NCBI GenBank assembly: GCA_944320845.1
Contig: CALUJA010000016.1
Span: 1 to 64,000 of the forward strand
DNA length: 64,000 nucleotides
Reading direction: 5' to 3'
Origin: an uncultured Phocaeicola sp.
GTDB lineage: Bacteria; Bacteroidota; Bacteroidia; Bacteroidales; Bacteroidaceae
The notes beneath the pieces were generated by a model, which saw nothing but the letters and a program-made list of their open reading frames with translations, was not told where the DNA came from and did not search any database. Below are positions 38,800-48,538 of this stretch, piece by piece. How positions within the stretch are numbered: the stretch's first letter is position 1; each line of letters begins with the position of its first letter. A program made the position numbers and the translations under genes.

Positions 38800-39795
38800 A
38801 ATGCTTTCAAAAGGAATATTATGCACCCGGGCGGCATATACAGGGAACTCGCTGGGATACATAAAGGATGTCCCGACCCGATAAATCTTCCGCGCTTCGC
38901 TGAGCACGTAGAAATCGAGGAATGACTTCAGGTATATCTCGTAGGAATCTGCCGGGACACCATTCTTTTGCCCGTCTATATGAACCAGTTTTCCCGGTAT
39001 GATATGCACCCCCTCCATTTGCGAAGCTCTTTTCAGGAATGTCACGCTGTCGGACGTGACCAGCAATGTCTGGTTTTTATGCTCAGCCTGCAGATTTTTT
39101 ATCGCGTCCAAACATTTTTTGAGTAGTGTCTCCGCCTCGTTTTGGTCTTTTATAGAATTGAAGTGGTATTCGTGAAAATCGCCGAGCAGGTTCTGAAAGC
39201 GGAACACCGCGGCATAATAGTCGCCGCCCAAGCCTTTCTTTATCGACTCGATGCGCTCCTGCAACACGGGGCCGGGCTTGAACAGTTCGCGATACAGCTC
39301 ACCCCAGTCAAGTTTGCCCCTACCGTCGTTCCCGCCTGCACAGGCAGCGTTGATTTGCGGCAGGCAGTCGCGGTTGCTATAGTAATGGACTTGCTTTTTT
39401 GTCTTCAGCCGCAAGAGCCTTGTGGCAAGGTGCTCTCCCCGCATGTAGAGAATCCGGGTGTACCGGGGATTGTCGGTATACTCGTGCTCCCTAAGCGTCC
39501 AGTCGTAGGATGCCGGCGAAAGATAGTCTTCCAGACGGAACGGGTAGGTGTATCTTATGCGGAAAGGCAGATTGTGAAATTTGCAATACGCATACAATGA
39601 GACAATCCCTTTGAACCGGTCGCACATTCCGCCGTGAAACGCCCGTCCGTCGACCATTGCGACACAGACAGGCTGCCCGCCTCCGGGCTTGCCAAGTGTC
39701 TTTGACGACAGCGCAATCCGCGCCGAAAGGATGATTTCCTTCAGCAGATGCCTTAACTCCAACAGCTTGTACTTTCTTCCGTAATATGTAGCCAT
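38791..39795 (-). CDS. Putative glycosyltransferase, fucosyltransferase-like fold
   Basis: A 334-residue protein that I do not recognise with certainty. The N-terminal block GGMCDRFKGIVSLYAYCKF recalls the nucleotide-binding start of NodZ/O-fucosyltransferase-like GT-B enzymes, and LLVTSDSVTFLKRAS plus the C-terminal FLDFYVLSEARKIYRVGTS fit their second domain. No signal peptide. ATG at 39795 is chosen; a TTG at 39822 overlapping the upstream stop is the alternative. Position among glycosyltransferases supports a role in surface glycan assembly. The activity is inference. Confidence 0.5.
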   Translation of the reverse strand: MATYYGRKYKLLELRHLLKEIILSARIALSSKTLGKPGGGQPVCVAMVDGRAFHGGMCDRFKGIVSLYAYCKFHNLPFRIRYTYPFRLEDYLSPASYDWTLREHEYTDNPRYTRILYMRGEHLATRLLRLKTKKQVHYYSNRDCLPQINAACAGGNDGRGKLDWGELYRELFKPGPVLQERIESIKKGLGGDYYAAVFRFQNLLGDFHEYHFNSIKDQNEAETLLKKCLDAIKNLQAEHKNQTLLVTSDSVTFLKRASQMEGVHIIPGKLVHIDGQKNGVPADSYEIYLKSFLDFYVLSEARKIYRVGTSFMYPSEFPVYAARVHNIPFESITV

Positions 39796-39818
39796 GTCCT
39801 TCCGATTATGGTTAAAGC

Positions 39819-40691
39819 TCAATCCTCGATATCATTCAGGTCATAGCGCTCGAAGTAGCCGAAATCGCGCAGCTTGTTGATGCGGGCACGGCCGCGGGCA
39901 CGCTTGCCGAGAAATTCTTCATACGACTTTACCGCATAATGGTTAATCCGAATCACATCCTGCTGCGGCTTCCGGTCGCCGAAGTGCTTCCTTACCGGCA
40001 TGCCGTGCGAATCGCCCGCACGCCCCGACAGACGGGCCGCCTCGTGACACCCAATCATCGTGCAGACCCGCCGCGGGTCGGCAATGCTCTTGACATGTGT
40101 ATTCAGCCGGTGTTCCGGCAGAGAATGACGCCGGAACCTTTCCATCACACCGCCCGGCTCGCGCTTTTTCGCTCCCCCGCTGCCATAAACCAGCCAGTTA
40201 ATCTCGACAACCGAAAAGTTCTCCATGCGGTGCAGAAATTCGGGTATCGTCCTGTCCTTTACCGGCACGATGAATTCGTCCAGGTCGATTACGGCAATCC
40301 AGCGCGCTTCCAAGCGATGCCGCTCGAAACAATCGTCATACGCGGCCAACTGCATTTTCCGCCCCGGCCAATAACGGTACTCCACCAGTCCCGACCCGAT
40401 ATAAGGCTCAAGCACTTCCCTTGTGCAGTCCGTGCTTTCATTGTCGTAAATATAAAACTTCTCGACCCCCTGCCTGCGATGCCACTCTATCCACTCCTTG
40501 AAATAAGGGCCTTCGTTTTTGGCGATGGCACAAACCGTCAGGTAATACTTGGGCGGCGTGTGGTCGTGCTTCAGCCTATGCTTCAACCGCAAGGCTCTGA
40601 AAACTCCATAGCGCAGCAATCCGCGCCATCTGTTCCGTGTCATTTTGTGGGGAATCATTCCCGCTATGATTTCTGCAAGAACCTTATTCAT
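39819..40691 (-). CDS. GT92/GT2-like glycosyltransferase
   Basis: A 290-residue GT-A enzyme. The sequence TVCAIAKNEGPYFKEWIEWH followed by KFYIYDNESTDCT is the typical opening of the DUF23/GT92 group, and the metal motif is in IAVIDLDEFIVPV. A basic C-terminal part (KRARGRARINKL) follows. ATG at 40691 is chosen over a TTG at 40706. It lies 38 bases after the Stealth gene on the same strand. Acceptor unknown. Confidence 0.83.
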   Translation of the reverse strand: MNKVLAEIIAGMIPHKMTRNRWRGLLRYGVFRALRLKHRLKHDHTPPKYYLTVCAIAKNEGPYFKEWIEWHRRQGVEKFYIYDNESTDCTREVLEPYIGSGLVEYRYWPGRKMQLAAYDDCFERHRLEARWIAVIDLDEFIVPVKDRTIPEFLHRMENFSVVEINWLVYGSGGAKKREPGGVMERFRRHSLPEHRLNTHVKSIADPRRVCTMIGCHEAARLSGRAGDSHGMPVRKHFGDRKPQQDVIRINHYAVKSYEEFLGKRARGRARINKLRDFGYFERYDLNDIED

Positions 40692-40729
40692 AATTACAGC
40701 CGACAATTAAGGGTTTACAATTGGGAATC

Positions 40730-41725
40730 TCAGCATTCAAAGCTTGACTTTTCAGGCAGGATATGTTCAAAGGCATTCCGGATATTTTCCATCACCTGCC
40801 CGTAATGGCGGATATGCACATTGTCATTCAGGCAAACCAGCGAATACGACTGTTCATAAATCGCCCTGACCGCCTGCTTGGAACGAATCATAAGCGGAAA
40901 CATCTTCGTATCGCTATAGGTATTGTAAGGTTCGAAGTTGCCCCGGCATATCTGCCATGTGCGGAAAAGCTCCGGCGTGTAGTCATCCAGCGCACGGAAT
41001 CTATTGACCGAAGTGGCGGTCAGCTCCTTCCCGGCTGCCGCCCAGACCTCTTCAAAAGTGGTTTTCAAGTAAGGCTGCGCGTTGTGGGGCGTCCGCAAGG
41101 TGATGAATTTGCCGTATGGTTTCAGGATATAGTTCCAGCGCGCCTTGGAGCCGTAGCTTTTGTCAAACCATTTGTCATGGTATCGGGCCATCACTTCCTT
41201 CTTGTCAAAATGGCGGTTGATGATTCGCAGGTTATTTTTGATTCGTCTGTACCACTGCGACCACGAGGGATTATAAAGAAACGCCGCGATGTCGCAGGGC
41301 AGCCCGCCCTTGAAAAAGCGCTCTGTCCCTATCTTGTTTATGATATAGAAGTCGTCATTGAAATAGACAAAATGTTCCGCCAGACCGGGTATCTTATGCA
41401 AATACCGCTCTATCACCACCGAATTGTAGGTAGGCAGGAACTGTTCGGGAATATAGTCCTTATGATTCACCAGATGAAGCTTCGGGTTGCTCTCATCGAG
41501 CCATTCGGGCTTCTGCCCGCTGGTGACAAAATGTATCTTGCGCACCCACGGAGCAAACTTCTCCACGCCGCGGAACCAGTATTTCAGAAAACCGTAATCG
41601 CGGAAACGGGCTTCAGAAACCCCGTTCTTCGTATTGCCCTTCCTCCCCGAATACTTCGCAAACTCCGCTTGCCATTTCGGGTCATTCATATCAACCCATG
41701 TAATCACAAAATCTATATCCACCAC
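40730..41725 (-). CDS. Stealth-family sugar-phosphate transferase
   Basis: A 331-residue member of the Stealth family (hexose-1-phosphate transferases of capsule and related glycans). Conserved region 1 is DIDFVITWVDMNDPKW at the N terminus; region 2 is RFRDYGFLKYWFRGVEKFAPWV with KIHFVTSGQKPEWL; YFNDDFYI and NKIGTERFF follow, and a C-terminal region 4 is near LVCLNDNVHI. No ATG is available: two adjacent GTG codons (41725, 41722) precede the first motif, and an in-frame TAA occurs at 41735-41737, so a GTG start is forced. It would attach a phosphosugar to the growing glycan. Confidence 0.85.
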   Translation of the reverse strand: MVDIDFVITWVDMNDPKWQAEFAKYSGRKGNTKNGVSEARFRDYGFLKYWFRGVEKFAPWVRKIHFVTSGQKPEWLDESNPKLHLVNHKDYIPEQFLPTYNSVVIERYLHKIPGLAEHFVYFNDDFYIINKIGTERFFKGGLPCDIAAFLYNPSWSQWYRRIKNNLRIINRHFDKKEVMARYHDKWFDKSYGSKARWNYILKPYGKFITLRTPHNAQPYLKTTFEEVWAAAGKELTATSVNRFRALDDYTPELFRTWQICRGNFEPYNTYSDTKMFPLMIRSKQAVRAIYEQSYSLVCLNDNVHIRHYGQVMENIRNAFEHILPEKSSFEC

Positions 41726-41767
41726 GAATATCTCTTATATAATATAAATGTATCTTTCGTCTTTCAA

Positions 41768-42652
41768 CTAAACAGTTTCCTCCAGCCTTTCCGCATGTTT
41801 GAAGCGGTTGTGCGTCCACAAGTACAATTCCGGCCGATGCAGGATAGCCTGCTCCAGGCGGCGGAAATAGAGCGTTGTCAGCTCAAAGTCGGGCAAAGCC
41901 CGGGGATTGTCGTGAAGCCGCATAAATTCCGCCTCATAATATCCCCTCCGGACCCTTTTCACATCCAGATAAAAAGCTTCAAAACCGTAGTGTTTCGTTA
42001 TCTTTTCCGTCCCTGTCAATACCGGAGTCTTGTGGTTCAGAAAGGGCAGAAAATGGCGCGCCTCCTGCTTTCTCGGCGACTGGTCGGCTATAAACCCGAC
42101 CACACACACCTGACGGTTGTTCACCAGTCCCGTAATATAGCGGGATGTCTTGTGCATATCCACACTGACCGCCCCCATACGCTCGCGGATATGCAGCATC
42201 AGCCGCTCCATGTCCTTGTTGCGCAGCTTATGGTAAATCTGAGCGCCCGTCACGCCTTTCTCCAGCCATAAAGGCATGGAGGAAACCCATTCCCAATTGC
42301 CGTAATGTCCCAAGTAGACCGAAACAGATTTCCCTTGCCTCAACAGACGATTCACCGCTTCAGCATTCGTAAACTTCATCCGGCGCCTTATTTCCTCCGG
42401 AGAGACGGAAGCCAGCTTGCAGCTCTCCACAATCATATCTGCAAAGAAACGGTAGAACTTCTTCTCTATCCGCCTGACTTCCGGCAGGCTCTTACCGGGA
42501 AAAGATTCTGTCAGATTCTGACGCACCGTTTTCCGACGGTAGCCTGTCCCATAATACAGCAGATAAAACAAGCCGTCTGAAAAGACATACAACACGCAGA
42601 AAGGGATGTATGACAAAAGCTTCAGGAAGAAACGGAGCAGATAATACATCAT
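41768..42652 (-). CDS. LpxL/HtrB-like lipid A acyltransferase
   Basis: A 294-residue inner-membrane acyltransferase that adds a secondary acyl chain to lipid A. A membrane helix is near the N terminus ([20 protein letters not shown]). The catalytic H-x4-E motif is in [10 protein letters not shown] (about residue 116), and FIADQSPRK with a later hydrophobic core fits the family. Its ATG overlaps the gltX stop by 4 bases (ATGA). Its place beside the glycosyltransferase genes supports a lipooligosaccharide locus. Confidence 0.88.
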   Translation of the reverse strand: MMYYLLRFFLKLLSYIPFCVLYVFSDGLFYLLYYGTGYRRKTVRQNLTESFPGKSLPEVRRIEKKFYRFFADMIVESCKLASVSPEEIRRRMKFTNAEAVNRLLRQGKSVSVYLGHYGNWEWVSSMPLWLEKGVTGAQIYHKLRNKDMERLMLHIRERMGAVSVDMHKTSRYITGLVNNRQVCVVGFIADQSPRKQEARHFLPFLNHKTPVLTGTEKITKHYGFEAFYLDVKRVRRGYYEAEFMRLHDNPRALPDFELTTLYFRRLEQAILHRPELYLWTHNRFKHAERLEETV

Positions 42653-44172
42653 AATGCCTTTACAGCCTTTTCAATCCGAGCCAATGTCTCTTCCTTACCT
42701 AACAGTTCCGTAATGTCAAACATGTGGGGGCCCTTGCATTCGCCCACTACGGCAAGACGAAAGGCATTCATTACATTGCCCATGTGGTATCCTTTCTCGG
42801 TAATCCACCCGATTACAATATCTTCAGAAGTTTTGGATGAAAAGTCATCGATGCCGCGCAACACATCCATCAGTTCGTTCATAATGCGGGGCGTGTCGGC
42901 ACTCCAACGCTTCTTCACATCTTTCTCGGAGTATGTGTCGGGAGCGACAAAGAAAAAGCGCGCCTGGTCCCAGATTTCCTTCACGAAGTTGACGCGACCT
43001 TTTACCAGTGATACGACACGGGTGAGATATTCATCCGTATAACCGGCCGTACGGACACCATGAGTCTCCAGTATGGGCTTGAATAATACGGCTATCTCAG
43101 CATCAGACTTACGCATGATATATTCATGATTGAACCAAACCCCTTTCTTATAGTCGAACTTAGCGCCCGCCTTGCTGCAACGGTGCAGGTCAAACAGGCT
43201 GACCAGCTCATCCATCGACATGATTTCCTGGTCATTTCCCGGATTCCATCCCAACAAAGCGAGAAAGTTAATGACCGCTTCGGGCAGATAGCCGGACTCA
43301 CGATAGCCGGAAGAAATCTCTCCCGACTTCGGGTCATGCCATTCCAACGGGAATACGGGGAATCCCAGACGGTCGCCGTCGCGCTTGCTCAGCTTGCCGT
43401 TTCCGTCCGGCTTCAGCAACAAGGGAAGATGGGCGAACTCAGGCATCGTATCTTCCCATCCAAAGGCACGATACAGCAATACATGCAGCGGAGCGGAAGG
43501 AAGCCATTCCTCACCGCGGATTACATGGGATATTTCCATCAGGTGGTCATCGACAATATTTGCCAGATGATAGGTCGGCAGTTCGTCGGCCGACTTGTAA
43601 AGCACCTTATCATCGAGGATGGAAGAGCTGATGACTACTTCTCCACGGATAATATCATGCACATGAACATCCTCGTTTGGCTCTATCTTAAAGCGGACTA
43701 CATACTGCTTTCCTTCGGCAATCAGACGCTCCACCTCCTCTTTGCTTAAGGTCAAGGAATTGCGCATCGTGGCGCGGGTCGACGCATCATACTGGAAATT
43801 GGGGACGGACTTGCGCTTCGCCTCCAGTTCCTCCGGTGTATCGAAGGCAATGTAAGCCTTTCCGCTGTCCAACAACACTTTCACATATTTTTTATATATA
43901 TCGCGACGCTCCGACTGACGGTAAGGGCCGTATTCCCCACCGAAGCTGACGCCCTCATCAAAGCGGATTCCCAGCCATTTGAAAGATTCGATAATGTATT
44001 CTTCCGCACCCGGAACGAAACGGTTTGAGTCCGTATCCTCAATACGAAACACCAAATCCCCTCCGTGCTGACGGGCAAACAGATAATTATACAGAGCGGT
44101 ACGCACGCCGCCGATATGCAACGGTCCCGTCGGACTGGGAGCAAAACGGACTCTTACTTTTCTTTCTGACAT
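42649..44172 (-). CDS. gltX: Glutamate--tRNA ligase
   Basis: A 507-residue class I aminoacyl-tRNA synthetase that charges tRNA-Glu. The HIGH-type motif is in [19 protein letters not shown] (residues 8-26), and the KMSKS-type motif in [13 protein letters not shown] (about 260). Full family length. The start is preceded by a -7 promoter element at 44227-44234. In Bacteroides, gltX is commonly next to lipid A core genes (recalled), as here. Confidence 0.97.
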   Translation of the reverse strand: MSERKVRVRFAPSPTGPLHIGGVRTALYNYLFARQHGGDLVFRIEDTDSNRFVPGAEEYIIESFKWLGIRFDEGVSFGGEYGPYRQSERRDIYKKYVKVLLDSGKAYIAFDTPEELEAKRKSVPNFQYDASTRATMRNSLTLSKEEVERLIAEGKQYVVRFKIEPNEDVHVHDIIRGEVVISSSILDDKVLYKSADELPTYHLANIVDDHLMEISHVIRGEEWLPSAPLHVLLYRAFGWEDTMPEFAHLPLLLKPDGNGKLSKRDGDRLGFPVFPLEWHDPKSGEISSGYRESGYLPEAVINFLALLGWNPGNDQEIMSMDELVSLFDLHRCSKAGAKFDYKKGVWFNHEYIMRKSDAEIAVLFKPILETHGVRTAGYTDEYLTRVVSLVKGRVNFVKEIWDQARFFFVAPDTYSEKDVKKRWSADTPRIMNELMDVLRGIDDFSSKTSEDIVIGWITEKGYHMGNVMNAFRLAVVGECKGPHMFDITELLGKEETLARIEKAVKAL

Positions 44173-44226
44173 AGCGATTCTATCTAATTCTAAAAGTTCA
44201 AGATCTTTTTCTTATTTCCACAGCCA

Positions 44227-44234
44227 CAAAGATA
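44227..44234 (-). promoter_or_regulatory. -7 promoter element for gltX
   Basis: TATCTTTG on the minus strand matches TAnnTTTG, 55 bases upstream of the gltX ATG. It would also serve the coupled acyltransferase gene. Confidence 0.55.
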
Positions 44235-44276
44235 CGGATTTCTTTTCTAATAGCTTAAGAGCCCGCCTGATTTTTA

Positions 44277-45620
44277 TCACATGCCCGATATCTTATCGCG
44301 ATACTTATCCCATCCGCCTGCACTTTTGTACTGTTCCAAGCTGGCTTGCGGCACACTAATCTGGCCGGCCTGCTTCGGCAAGGAATAGGTATCCACCGAT
44401 GGAGGGACGGGTGCCATCACTACCAACGTAGCGACCGACGCATTGCCCAGAGCGTTGAAAGCCATGCTGGCCACATTTCCCTGCATCACAAGCCGCTCCA
44501 ATGAAGTTCCGCCCGAAAAGAGAGTCCTTCCCACCGACGAGACGCTTGCAGGCAGGGTCAGTTCCGACAGGGCAAGACAACCGACAAAAACTTCCGACTG
44601 GATTTCTCCGTCGGCCACACCGCCGTCTGTACCGGAGCAACGTACAGTCTTCAAAGACTCACAATGATAGAAAGCACGTTTTCCGAGCGTCTTCACCCCA
44701 TTAGGCAGGACTGCCGAAGTTATCCCCGACTGTCTGAATGCTTCCATCGCCACGGAAGTCAAGCCCTCGGGAAGGGCAAGCTCCTGCAAAGCCCCCGTCC
44801 GCATAAAGGCTTTCGTCCCGATTTGCCGCAAGGAAACGGGAAGCACCACCTTCCGTATGCCGCAATCAGCGAATGTCCGGTCTGAAATGACCGAGACTTC
44901 CGTATGTTTCAAATCGGCAATCTCCAGATTCTGACAGCCCATAAATGCGCCGGCACCTATTGTCTTCAGGCTTTTCGGAAAGTCAACCTGCCGGATTTGA
45001 CTGTTGGCAAAAGCCATTTCACCGACAGACTCCACTCCTTCGGTCAGGACTACCTGCTCGATGCGGCTGCCGAAAAAGACGGACGCTCCGATGGTCTTCA
45101 CGCCTTGAGGCACAGTAAAGACACTTTTTCCGGTATCGACGATGCCTTTCAATACGCCCTCCTCGACGATTGCATCGCTGATTTTCACCGTAAACACCGC
45201 CTCTTTCCCTTCATACGATACGGTGACAGGCAATTCTTCCACAAGCAAGGCCGTAGAGAAGCCCGACACCGCGTCCGGCCCGATATCCAAGACCTTGCGT
45301 TCGCCATTGTCATAAATCCCTTCCACCACGAGGCCGGAAAGGTCAAGCTCTTCGGCAGAATAGACCAGATACGTATTCCGCGAGGGCAACTGTGCAATCT
45401 CTATCTCCTGAAGCACCGGTTCAGCCGCCGGCTCTTCCTTTTCCTCCTCTTTATCAGGTTCCTTTTCCGTTTCTTCTTCCTTCTCCTCTTCTTTTTCCTT
45501 ATCCGGTTCCTTCTGTTCCTGCTTTTCTTTCTCCTCGTTCACAGGTATATCCTTTCCACAGGCCGAGAACAGCAAGAGTCCCGCCACTATCCACCAAAAA
45601 CAAGATGCTGACATTTTCAT
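44277..45620 (-). CDS. BspA-like leucine-rich-repeat surface lipoprotein
   Basis: A 447-residue lipoprotein. ATG at 45620 is used; the frame opens upstream with a TTG. Signal peptide with lipobox FSAC. A highly charged linker (about residues 22-65) is made almost only of Glu, Lys, Pro and Asp with repeated KEPDKEEEKEE units. An Ig-like domain (about 75-160, with GLVVEGIYDNGERKVLDI) precedes treponemal-type LRR_5 repeats (about 165-430; VKTIGASVFFGS, LKTIGAGAFMGC, VKTLGKRAFYHC). BspA proteins act in adhesion; the role here is unknown. The E/K linker probably spans the periplasm or surface layer. Confidence 0.85.
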   Translation of the reverse strand: MKMSASCFWWIVAGLLLFSACGKDIPVNEEKEKQEQKEPDKEKEEEKEEETEKEPDKEEEKEEPAAEPVLQEIEIAQLPSRNTYLVYSAEELDLSGLVVEGIYDNGERKVLDIGPDAVSGFSTALLVEELPVTVSYEGKEAVFTVKISDAIVEEGVLKGIVDTGKSVFTVPQGVKTIGASVFFGSRIEQVVLTEGVESVGEMAFANSQIRQVDFPKSLKTIGAGAFMGCQNLEIADLKHTEVSVISDRTFADCGIRKVVLPVSLRQIGTKAFMRTGALQELALPEGLTSVAMEAFRQSGITSAVLPNGVKTLGKRAFYHCESLKTVRCSGTDGGVADGEIQSEVFVGCLALSELTLPASVSSVGRTLFSGGTSLERLVMQGNVASMAFNALGNASVATLVVMAPVPPSVDTYSLPKQAGQISVPQASLEQYKSAGGWDKYRDKISGM

Positions 45621-45707
45621 ACTTTTTTCAGATAATTTCAATTAATAAACCGACAATGTGCATTTATAACAAGCGGAAACCGCCTTTTGTTCAGAGGAAA
45701 AGAAAAA

Positions 45708-45742
45708 TGCCGCCGTCCCAAACCGGATTTGAGACAGCGGCA
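45708..45742 (-). terminator. Terminator after ispG
   Basis: TGCCGC..GTC..CAAA pairs with TTTG..GAC..GCGGCA with two mismatches, and on the minus strand it is followed by a long T-rich run (complement of gaaaagaaaaa). It lies 26 bases after the ispG stop. Confidence 0.65.
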
Positions 45743-45767
45743 CATCATCTTTTGATTACCGGAAAAA

Positions 45768-47612
45768 TCATTTTTCCCTGTAATCCCCGTTCGCCTTTAT
45801 CAGGGCAATCAGTTTTTCTACAGCCTGCTCTTCGGGAATATTCTTCTCGACACATTCTTTTTTCTTATAGAGACTAATTTTCCCCCGACCTGCCCCCACG
45901 TAGCCATAGTCGGCATCCGCCATCTCTCCCGGCCCGTTGACAATGCACCCCATTATGCCAATCTTCAGGCCTTTCAGGTGCGAAGTGGCCGCCTTGATAC
46001 GGGCAATCGTCGATTCCAAGTCGTAAAGCGTGCGGCCGCATCCGGGGCAAGAGATGTATTCTGTCTTTGAAACGCGCACGCGCCCCGCCTGCAAAATGCC
46101 GAAAGCCGTTTCATCCACTTTCGTATCGGCGATGGACTTGCCATGATTGTAGAGCAGAATGCCGTCGCAGAAGCCGTCGAAAATCAAAGCTCCCATATCG
46201 GCGGCCGACTTTATCTGCAGGTCTTCCAGATTCTCTTCCTGATAGAACTGAAAGAACACCACGGGATTCTTCAGCCCCAACACCATCAGCTGATGCACAA
46301 GCGCCCGGAATTCCCCCAAACGGTTGGGATGTTTGCTCTGGGCCACAAGCACAACTTCCGGATGGCGCTTCAGACAGGCAACGGCCTCATCGTCCAGCCC
46401 CATATAAGTAATGAAAAGGAACTTCAGGTCGGCAGCACAAAAGTGCAGGCCTATCAGCTGCTGGCCGTTGAATGCAGGATACGTGTTCAGCTTGCCTTCC
46501 CAAACATTGGCGTCGACAATATAAGCCACATCTTCGCGCAGCGTGTCCGGCAAGGTCTGCCCGCAATAAATGTAGTCAGGCCTGAACTGTCCGTTCACTT
46601 CCATATTGCCGTCCAGACGGGCGGAAATCACCACCGGCACGTTTTCCCCTCCGATATTGCGCACAGCCGCCGTCGCCCGGCGCACCGGATTGGTATAATC
46701 GAACTCCGGAGCCGCCGCACCCGGAATATAAGGATGGTCTTTACGCTCCAGAACATAGTTCACCAGCTTGCGCGCCACCGGTATCTCCGCCTCCGGAGCC
46801 TCACTCAACGACACGCGGACCGTGTCGCCCAGTCCGTCGGAAAGGAGCGCCCCGATTCCCAAAGCCGACTTGATGCGTCCGTCTTCACCGTCGCCCGCTT
46901 CCGTCACCCCCAGATGAAGCGGAAAAGCCATATCCTCCTTCTCCATCTGCTCCGTCAGCAGGCGGACTGTCTTCACCATCACGACCGTATTCGAAGCCTT
47001 TATGGAGATGACCACATCTTTAAAATGTTCTTCCACGCAGATGCGCAGAAATTCCATACACGACTCAACCATTCCGGCAGGCGTGTCTCCGTAACGCGAC
47101 ATAATACGGTCTGACAGCGAACCATGATTCACCCCGATGCGGATGGCCGTATGATTTTCCTTGCATATATTCAAAAACGGCACAAAACGGTCGCGAATCT
47201 TCTGAATCTCCTGAGCATATTCCTCATCAGTATAGGTCAGCTTCCTGAAGGTTCGGGCGGCATCCACATAATTGCCCGGGTTAATGCGCACTTTCTCCGC
47301 ATAAAGCGCGGCCACATCCGCCACCTTCGGATTGAAATGCACATCTGCAATCAAGGGAGTGTCATATCCCTGCGAACGGAGACACATATTGATGTTCTTC
47401 AGATTCTCGGCCTCACGGACACCCTGCGTGGTCAAACGCACGTATTCCCCGCCCGCACCGATGATTCGCTTGGCCTGTTCGACACAAGCATCAGTATCCA
47501 ACGTAACCGTGTTCGTCATGCTCTGCACGCGGATAGGGTTAGCGCCACCCATAGGAGTGGCGCCAATGTTTACTTCATCCGCCATACGGCGGGAATAATT
47601 AAAGAGATCCAT
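45768..47612 (-). CDS. ispG: 4-hydroxy-3-methylbut-2-enyl diphosphate synthase (Bacteroidota long form)
   Basis: A 614-residue iron-sulfur enzyme of the MEP isoprenoid pathway (also called GcpE). The N-terminal TIM barrel begins IGATPMGGANPIRVQSMTNT; a central insertion of about 200 residues, typical of Bacteroidota and plant forms, separates it from the cluster-binding domain with YISCPGCGRTLYDLE and IGIMGCIVNGPGEM. ATG at 47612 shares one base with the purE stop (TGATG), so translation is coupled. Confidence 0.96.
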   Translation of the reverse strand: MDLFNYSRRMADEVNIGATPMGGANPIRVQSMTNTVTLDTDACVEQAKRIIGAGGEYVRLTTQGVREAENLKNINMCLRSQGYDTPLIADVHFNPKVADVAALYAEKVRINPGNYVDAARTFRKLTYTDEEYAQEIQKIRDRFVPFLNICKENHTAIRIGVNHGSLSDRIMSRYGDTPAGMVESCMEFLRICVEEHFKDVVISIKASNTVVMVKTVRLLTEQMEKEDMAFPLHLGVTEAGDGEDGRIKSALGIGALLSDGLGDTVRVSLSEAPEAEIPVARKLVNYVLERKDHPYIPGAAAPEFDYTNPVRRATAAVRNIGGENVPVVISARLDGNMEVNGQFRPDYIYCGQTLPDTLREDVAYIVDANVWEGKLNTYPAFNGQQLIGLHFCAADLKFLFITYMGLDDEAVACLKRHPEVVLVAQSKHPNRLGEFRALVHQLMVLGLKNPVVFFQFYQEENLEDLQIKSAADMGALIFDGFCDGILLYNHGKSIADTKVDETAFGILQAGRVRVSKTEYISCPGCGRTLYDLESTIARIKAATSHLKGLKIGIMGCIVNGPGEMADADYGYVGAGRGKISLYKKKECVEKNIPEEQAVEKLIALIKANGDYREK

Positions 47613-48121
47613 CAATTTGTCTTGTAAGTATATTTGACTTCCTTCAGCTCCTCGTTCGCTTTTACTATCTTGTTTTTCAGACCTTCCTTATAGGCAGCGA
47701 ACTTTTGTGCCAGTTCTCCATCGGCCAGAGCCAATATCTGAACGGCCAGAATGGCCGCATTCATCGCTCCGTTGATGGCCACAGTAGCTACGGGAATACC
47801 CGGTGGCATCTGGATTATGGAATAGAGAGCGTCCACTCCATCCAGTACAGAACCCTTCACCGGAACGCCTATAACCGGCAAAACTGTATTGGCAGCAATC
47901 ACTCCCGGCAGTGCGGCAGCCATGCCGGCTGCGGCAATAATGACCTTTATGCCCCTGTCCGCCGCCCCTTTTGCAAAGGCCTCGACTTCGGCGGGAGTGC
48001 GGTGAGCAGAAAGTGCATTCATTTCAAACGGAACTTGCATCTCGTCAAGCAGCTTCGCCGCCTTATCCATCACCGGAAGATCAGACGTGCTACCCATGAT
48101 AATACTTACAACAGGTTTCAT
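47612..48121 (-). CDS. purE: 5-(carboxyamino)imidazole ribonucleotide mutase
   Basis: A 169-residue purine biosynthesis enzyme converting N5-CAIR to CAIR. The opening IIMGSTSDLPVMDKA and NALSAHRTPAEV form the active-site pattern of class I PurE, followed by AAAGMAAALPGVIA and GVPVKG. Lies 6 bases after gcvH and overlaps ispG by one base, so gcvH-purE-ispG is an operon. Confidence 0.96.
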   Translation of the reverse strand: MKPVVSIIMGSTSDLPVMDKAAKLLDEMQVPFEMNALSAHRTPAEVEAFAKGAADRGIKVIIAAAGMAAALPGVIAANTVLPVIGVPVKGSVLDGVDALYSIIQMPPGIPVATVAINGAMNAAILAVQILALADGELAQKFAAYKEGLKNKIVKANEELKEVKYTYKTN

Positions 48122-48127
48122 ATTTGC

Positions 48128-48508
48128 TTATTCATTAATAATTTGTTTATACGACTCGGCATCCAGCAGGTCATCCATTTCGCCGATTTCTGTCGGGCGA
48201 ATACGAATCAGCCACCCTTCTCCATAGGGGTCTTGATTAACTAATTCCGGATGTTCCTCCAGCGCCGGATTTACTTCCAATACTTCCCCACCGACAGGCA
48301 GAAAAAGATCAGAAACCGTTTTCACCACTTCAATCGTTCCGAAAACCTCGCCCTTTTCAAGCGTTTCACCTTCGGTCGAAATGTCTACGAATACGATGTC
48401 ACCTAATTGTTCCTGTGCATAATCGGTAATTCCGACATAGGCTTCTTCTCCTTCCAAGCGAATCCATTCGTGTTCGCTGGTGTACTTTACATTAGCTGGG
48501 AAATTCAT
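48128..48508 (-). CDS. gcvH: Glycine cleavage system H protein
   Basis: A 126-residue lipoyl carrier of the glycine cleavage complex. The N terminus FPANVKYTSEHEWIRLEGE and the GITDYAQEQLGDIVFVD stretch are characteristic; the lipoylated Lys lies in FGTIEVVKTVSDLFLP (about residue 64). Full length. First gene of the gcvH-purE-ispG run; the other glycine-cleavage genes are not in the window. Confidence 0.95.
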   Translation of the reverse strand: MNFPANVKYTSEHEWIRLEGEEAYVGITDYAQEQLGDIVFVDISTEGETLEKGEVFGTIEVVKTVSDLFLPVGGEVLEVNPALEEHPELVNQDPYGEGWLIRIRPTEIGEMDDLLDAESYKQIINE

Positions 48509-48538
48509 AATCTTATATTTTAAGGGTTAAACCATTTT

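Noticed and set aside
40763-42271. Plus-strand open frame (502 codons) crossing two genes
   Set aside because: It spans the Stealth and acyltransferase genes and their intergenic gap in antisense and has no recognisable domain.
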